Assembly (NCBI GenBank): GCA_947367285.1
Contig: CANBDB010000067.1
Span: forward strand, 1 to 8,217
Reading direction: 5' to 3'
DNA from: an uncultured Clostridia bacterium
Lineage (GTDB): Bacteria; Bacillota; Clostridia; Oscillospirales; CAG-272
DNA: 8,217 nucleotides
The translations under genes were made by a program, and so were the position numbers. Shown one piece after another: positions 6,704-8,217 of this stretch. Numbering within the stretch: position 1 is the first letter of the stretch; each line of letters starts with the position of its first letter. Under the pieces are notes generated by a model. The model worked only from the letters and a program-made list of their open reading frames with translations, made no database searches and was not told the origin of the DNA.

Positions 6704-8134
6704 ATCTACAATCTCTCCGACAAGAGCGAATGTTTCACATTTAGTTATTTTGATATTTACGAAATTGCCCGTATTTTCTACTGAACCGTTAAAAAGAACG
6801 ATTTTATTTCCTTCGGTTCGTCCACAAAGAACCTCGGGGTTATTCTTGCTCGGCCCGTCGCAAAGAACACGAATAGTTTGTCCCATATGCTTTTGATTTA
6901 TTTCATAGGCGATATCGTTTTGAAGGGCTAATAGGCGGTTAAAACGCTCGGATTGAACATTGTTCGGAACTTGGTCGGGCATTTCGGCAGCGGGTGTGCC
7001 TTTTCTTGGTGAATAGATGAACGAGTAAATCATATCGTATCTTATTCTTCTTAAAGCCTCGAGTGTACCCTCAAAGTCCTCTTCCGTTTCACCGGGAAAA
7101 CCAACGATTATATCGCTGGTAATAACGATATCTGGTATTTTTGTTTTCATATAGTCGACAATGTCCAAGTACTTATCCATTTGATAGTGTCTATTCATTT
7201 TTTTGAGAATTGAATCACTACCCGATTGAAGCGGCAAGTGGAATTGCTTTGCAATGGTCTTGTGCTTTGCAATAACGTCAACAAGCTTCTTGGTAGCATC
7301 CTTGGGGTGACTTGTCATAAAGTGGAGGATGTAATCACCCTCTATCTCAGCAAGCTCATCAAGAAGATCCGCAAAGTCATAATCAAAGCCCATATCCTTG
7401 CCGTATGAGTTTACGTTTTGCCCAAGCAAGGTGATGTCCTTATATCCGTCAGCAACAAGTCCACGTACCTCAGCTATAATTTCTTCTTTTCTACGGCTTC
7501 TCTCACGTCCTCTTACGTAAGGAACTATGCAGTATGTGCAAAAGTTATTGCAACCATACATAATGGATACCCAAGCACGATAGTTGCTTTCTCTTCTAAT
7601 AGGAAGACCCTCAGCAACGGAGTATTCTTCGTCATTACAGTAAAGTCGCTTTCCCTTGGAAACCTTTTTGAAAAGAAGCTCGGGAAGCTTGTGAATAGCG
7701 GCGGTTGAAAATACAAAATCAACGTATGGGTATTTGAATTTTATATCATTTACTCGATGCTCCTGAGTTACCATACATCCGCATACTGCTATTACAAGGT
7801 TAGGATTTTTTTGTTTAATGTGCTTATATTGACCGATAATAGAGAGTGCTTTAAGCTCGGCATGCTCACGGATCGCGCAGGTGTTTACAACGATAAGGTA
7901 CGCCTTTTCGGGTGTATCAACTATTTCGTAACCCATATTCTGCGCCATACCGGCAATCTTTTCGCTATCAGCTTCATTTTGTTGGCAGCCAAAGGTCATA
8001 ACAAAAGCACCTTTACGAAAACCGTTTTCCATAGCAAATCCATCGTTTTCGGCTCTTATGAGATTCATATATTCAAATTGAGCATTAATATCTTCTATCG
8101 GCAATATTTTCGTTTTCAAAACATATTTCTCCAT
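6701..8134 (-). CDS. miaB: tRNA-2-methylthio-N6-dimethylallyladenosine synthase (MiaB)
   Basis: MiaB is a cytoplasmic radical-SAM enzyme that adds a methylthio group at C2 of i6A37 in tRNAs reading UNN codons, giving ms2i6A. The 477 residues contain the N-terminal MTTase domain with the three ligands of the auxiliary [4Fe-4S] cluster: Cys50 (TFGCQQN), Cys86 (NTCAIREHAE) and Cys120 (CGCM). The radical-SAM domain has Cys195, Cys199 and Cys202 in GCNNFCTYCIVPYVRGRERS (194-213), LLGQNVNSYG (236-245) and HLPLQSGSD (299-307). A TRAM RNA-binding domain follows from about 412. The CNNFC...RGRERSR form is typical of MiaB rather than RimO or MtaB. About 45 residues precede the first cluster motif, an extension common in Firmicutes (B. 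subtilis YmcB also has one). No Shine-Dalgarno precedes the ATG at 8134; Met23 and Met35 are alternatives but also lack one. It is the first gene of the unit, directly behind a strong promoter. Confidence 0.97.
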   Translation of the reverse strand: MEKYVLKTKILPIEDINAQFEYMNLIRAENDGFAMENGFRKGAFVMTFGCQQNEADSEKIAGMAQNMGYEIVDTPEKAYLIVVNTCAIREHAELKALSIIGQYKHIKQKNPNLVIAVCGCMVTQEHRVNDIKFKYPYVDFVFSTAAIHKLPELLFKKVSKGKRLYCNDEEYSVAEGLPIRRESNYRAWVSIMYGCNNFCTYCIVPYVRGRERSRRKEEIIAEVRGLVADGYKDITLLGQNVNSYGKDMGFDYDFADLLDELAEIEGDYILHFMTSHPKDATKKLVDVIAKHKTIAKQFHLPLQSGSDSILKKMNRHYQMDKYLDIVDYMKTKIPDIVITSDIIVGFPGETEEDFEGTLEALRRIRYDMIYSFIYSPRKGTPAAEMPDQVPNNVQSERFNRLLALQNDIAYEINQKHMGQTIRVLCDGPSKNNPEVLCGRTEGNKIVLFNGSVENTGNFVNIKITKCETFALVGEIVD

Positions 8135-8157
8135 AATACATAATTTATCATCATAAT

Positions 8158-8186
8158 ATTATACTCTCTCGCGCGCTAAAAGTCAA
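8158..8186 (-). promoter_or_regulatory. Strong sigma-A promoter of the miaB-mutSL-tgt unit
   Basis: On the minus strand TTGACT (8186-8181, 5 of 6 to consensus) is followed after exactly 17 bp by a perfect TATAAT (8163-8158). The spacer contains an unusual GC-rich GCGCGCGAGAGAG stretch. Upstream, 8187-8217 is nearly all A/T and could act as an UP element. The predicted start is near 8151, leaving a leader of only about 17 nt before the miaB ATG. The window ends 31 bp upstream of the -35, so further upstream control cannot be judged. Confidence 0.85.
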
Positions 8187-8217
8187 GATTATTATTTTAT
8201 ATTTTATAAAGTATATA

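Noticed and set aside
6464..6784. 106-codon plus-strand frame across the RicA-like/miaB junction
   Set aside because: Antisense to two supported genes, with low-complexity Phe/Ile/Asn-rich translation and no start signal.
7757..8143. 128-codon open frame on the plus strand opposite the start of miaB
   Set aside because: It is fully antisense to the conserved MiaB N-terminus, has no ribosome binding site, and its composition is that of a complementary-strand shadow.
8120..8154. Upstream reading frames starting at 8154/8151 (12 and 11 codons) and 8141 that overlap the miaB start
   Set aside because: No SD and AT-rich sequence make chance ATGs likely; the 8154 ATG probably lies before the transcription start. 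Kept only as a side note to the leader finding.
8135..8217. Search for a T-box, riboswitch or other leader RNA before miaB
   Set aside because: The promoter leaves only about 17 nt of leader, too short for any structured regulatory RNA.

Overview
All genes in this window lie on the minus strand, so it reads from right to left. Base composition is AT-rich, ribosome binding sites are of the AAGGAG/AAAGGA type, and the order miaB - ricA/ylbF-like - mutS - mutL matches the Bacillus subtilis ymcB-ymcA-cotE-mutS-mutL locus without cotE. This points to a low-GC Firmicute, most likely an anaerobic member of the Clostridia. The genus cannot be told from the sequence.

Layout, in transcription order. 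A near-consensus sigma-A promoter (TTGACT, 17 bp, TATAAT; about 8158-8186) precedes miaB (tRNA ms2i6A37 methylthiotransferase). Then come a YlbF/YmcA (RicA-like) protein with a cysteine-rich tail, mutS, mutL and tgt (queuine/preQ1 tRNA-ribosyltransferase). Gaps are 9, 35, 18 and 18 bp, with no promoter or terminator visible between the genes, so these five probably form one transcription unit. After tgt, a 68-bp gap carries a second good sigma-A-like promoter (TTGCAA, 17 bp, TATAAT). It serves a membrane-anchored protein that resembles the LytR-CpsA-Psr (LCP) family and runs off the left edge.

The unit combines methyl-independent mismatch repair (MutS plus an endonuclease-type MutL) with two tRNA anticodon-loop modifications: A37 by MiaB and G34 by Tgt. 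The RicA-like protein is in the family that in B. subtilis forms an Fe-S complex linked to RNA processing and developmental control. MutS, MutL, MiaB and Tgt all keep their catalytic motifs and look functional.

The window is mostly well-conserved housekeeping sequence, and I see no mobile element, CRISPR array, RNA gene or wholly new system. The points most worth a second look are the LCP-like protein that lacks the usual Arg-Asp active-site pair, the cysteine tail of the RicA-like protein, the very short SD-less leader of miaB, the placement of tgt after mutL, and a degenerate clamp-binding motif in MutS.
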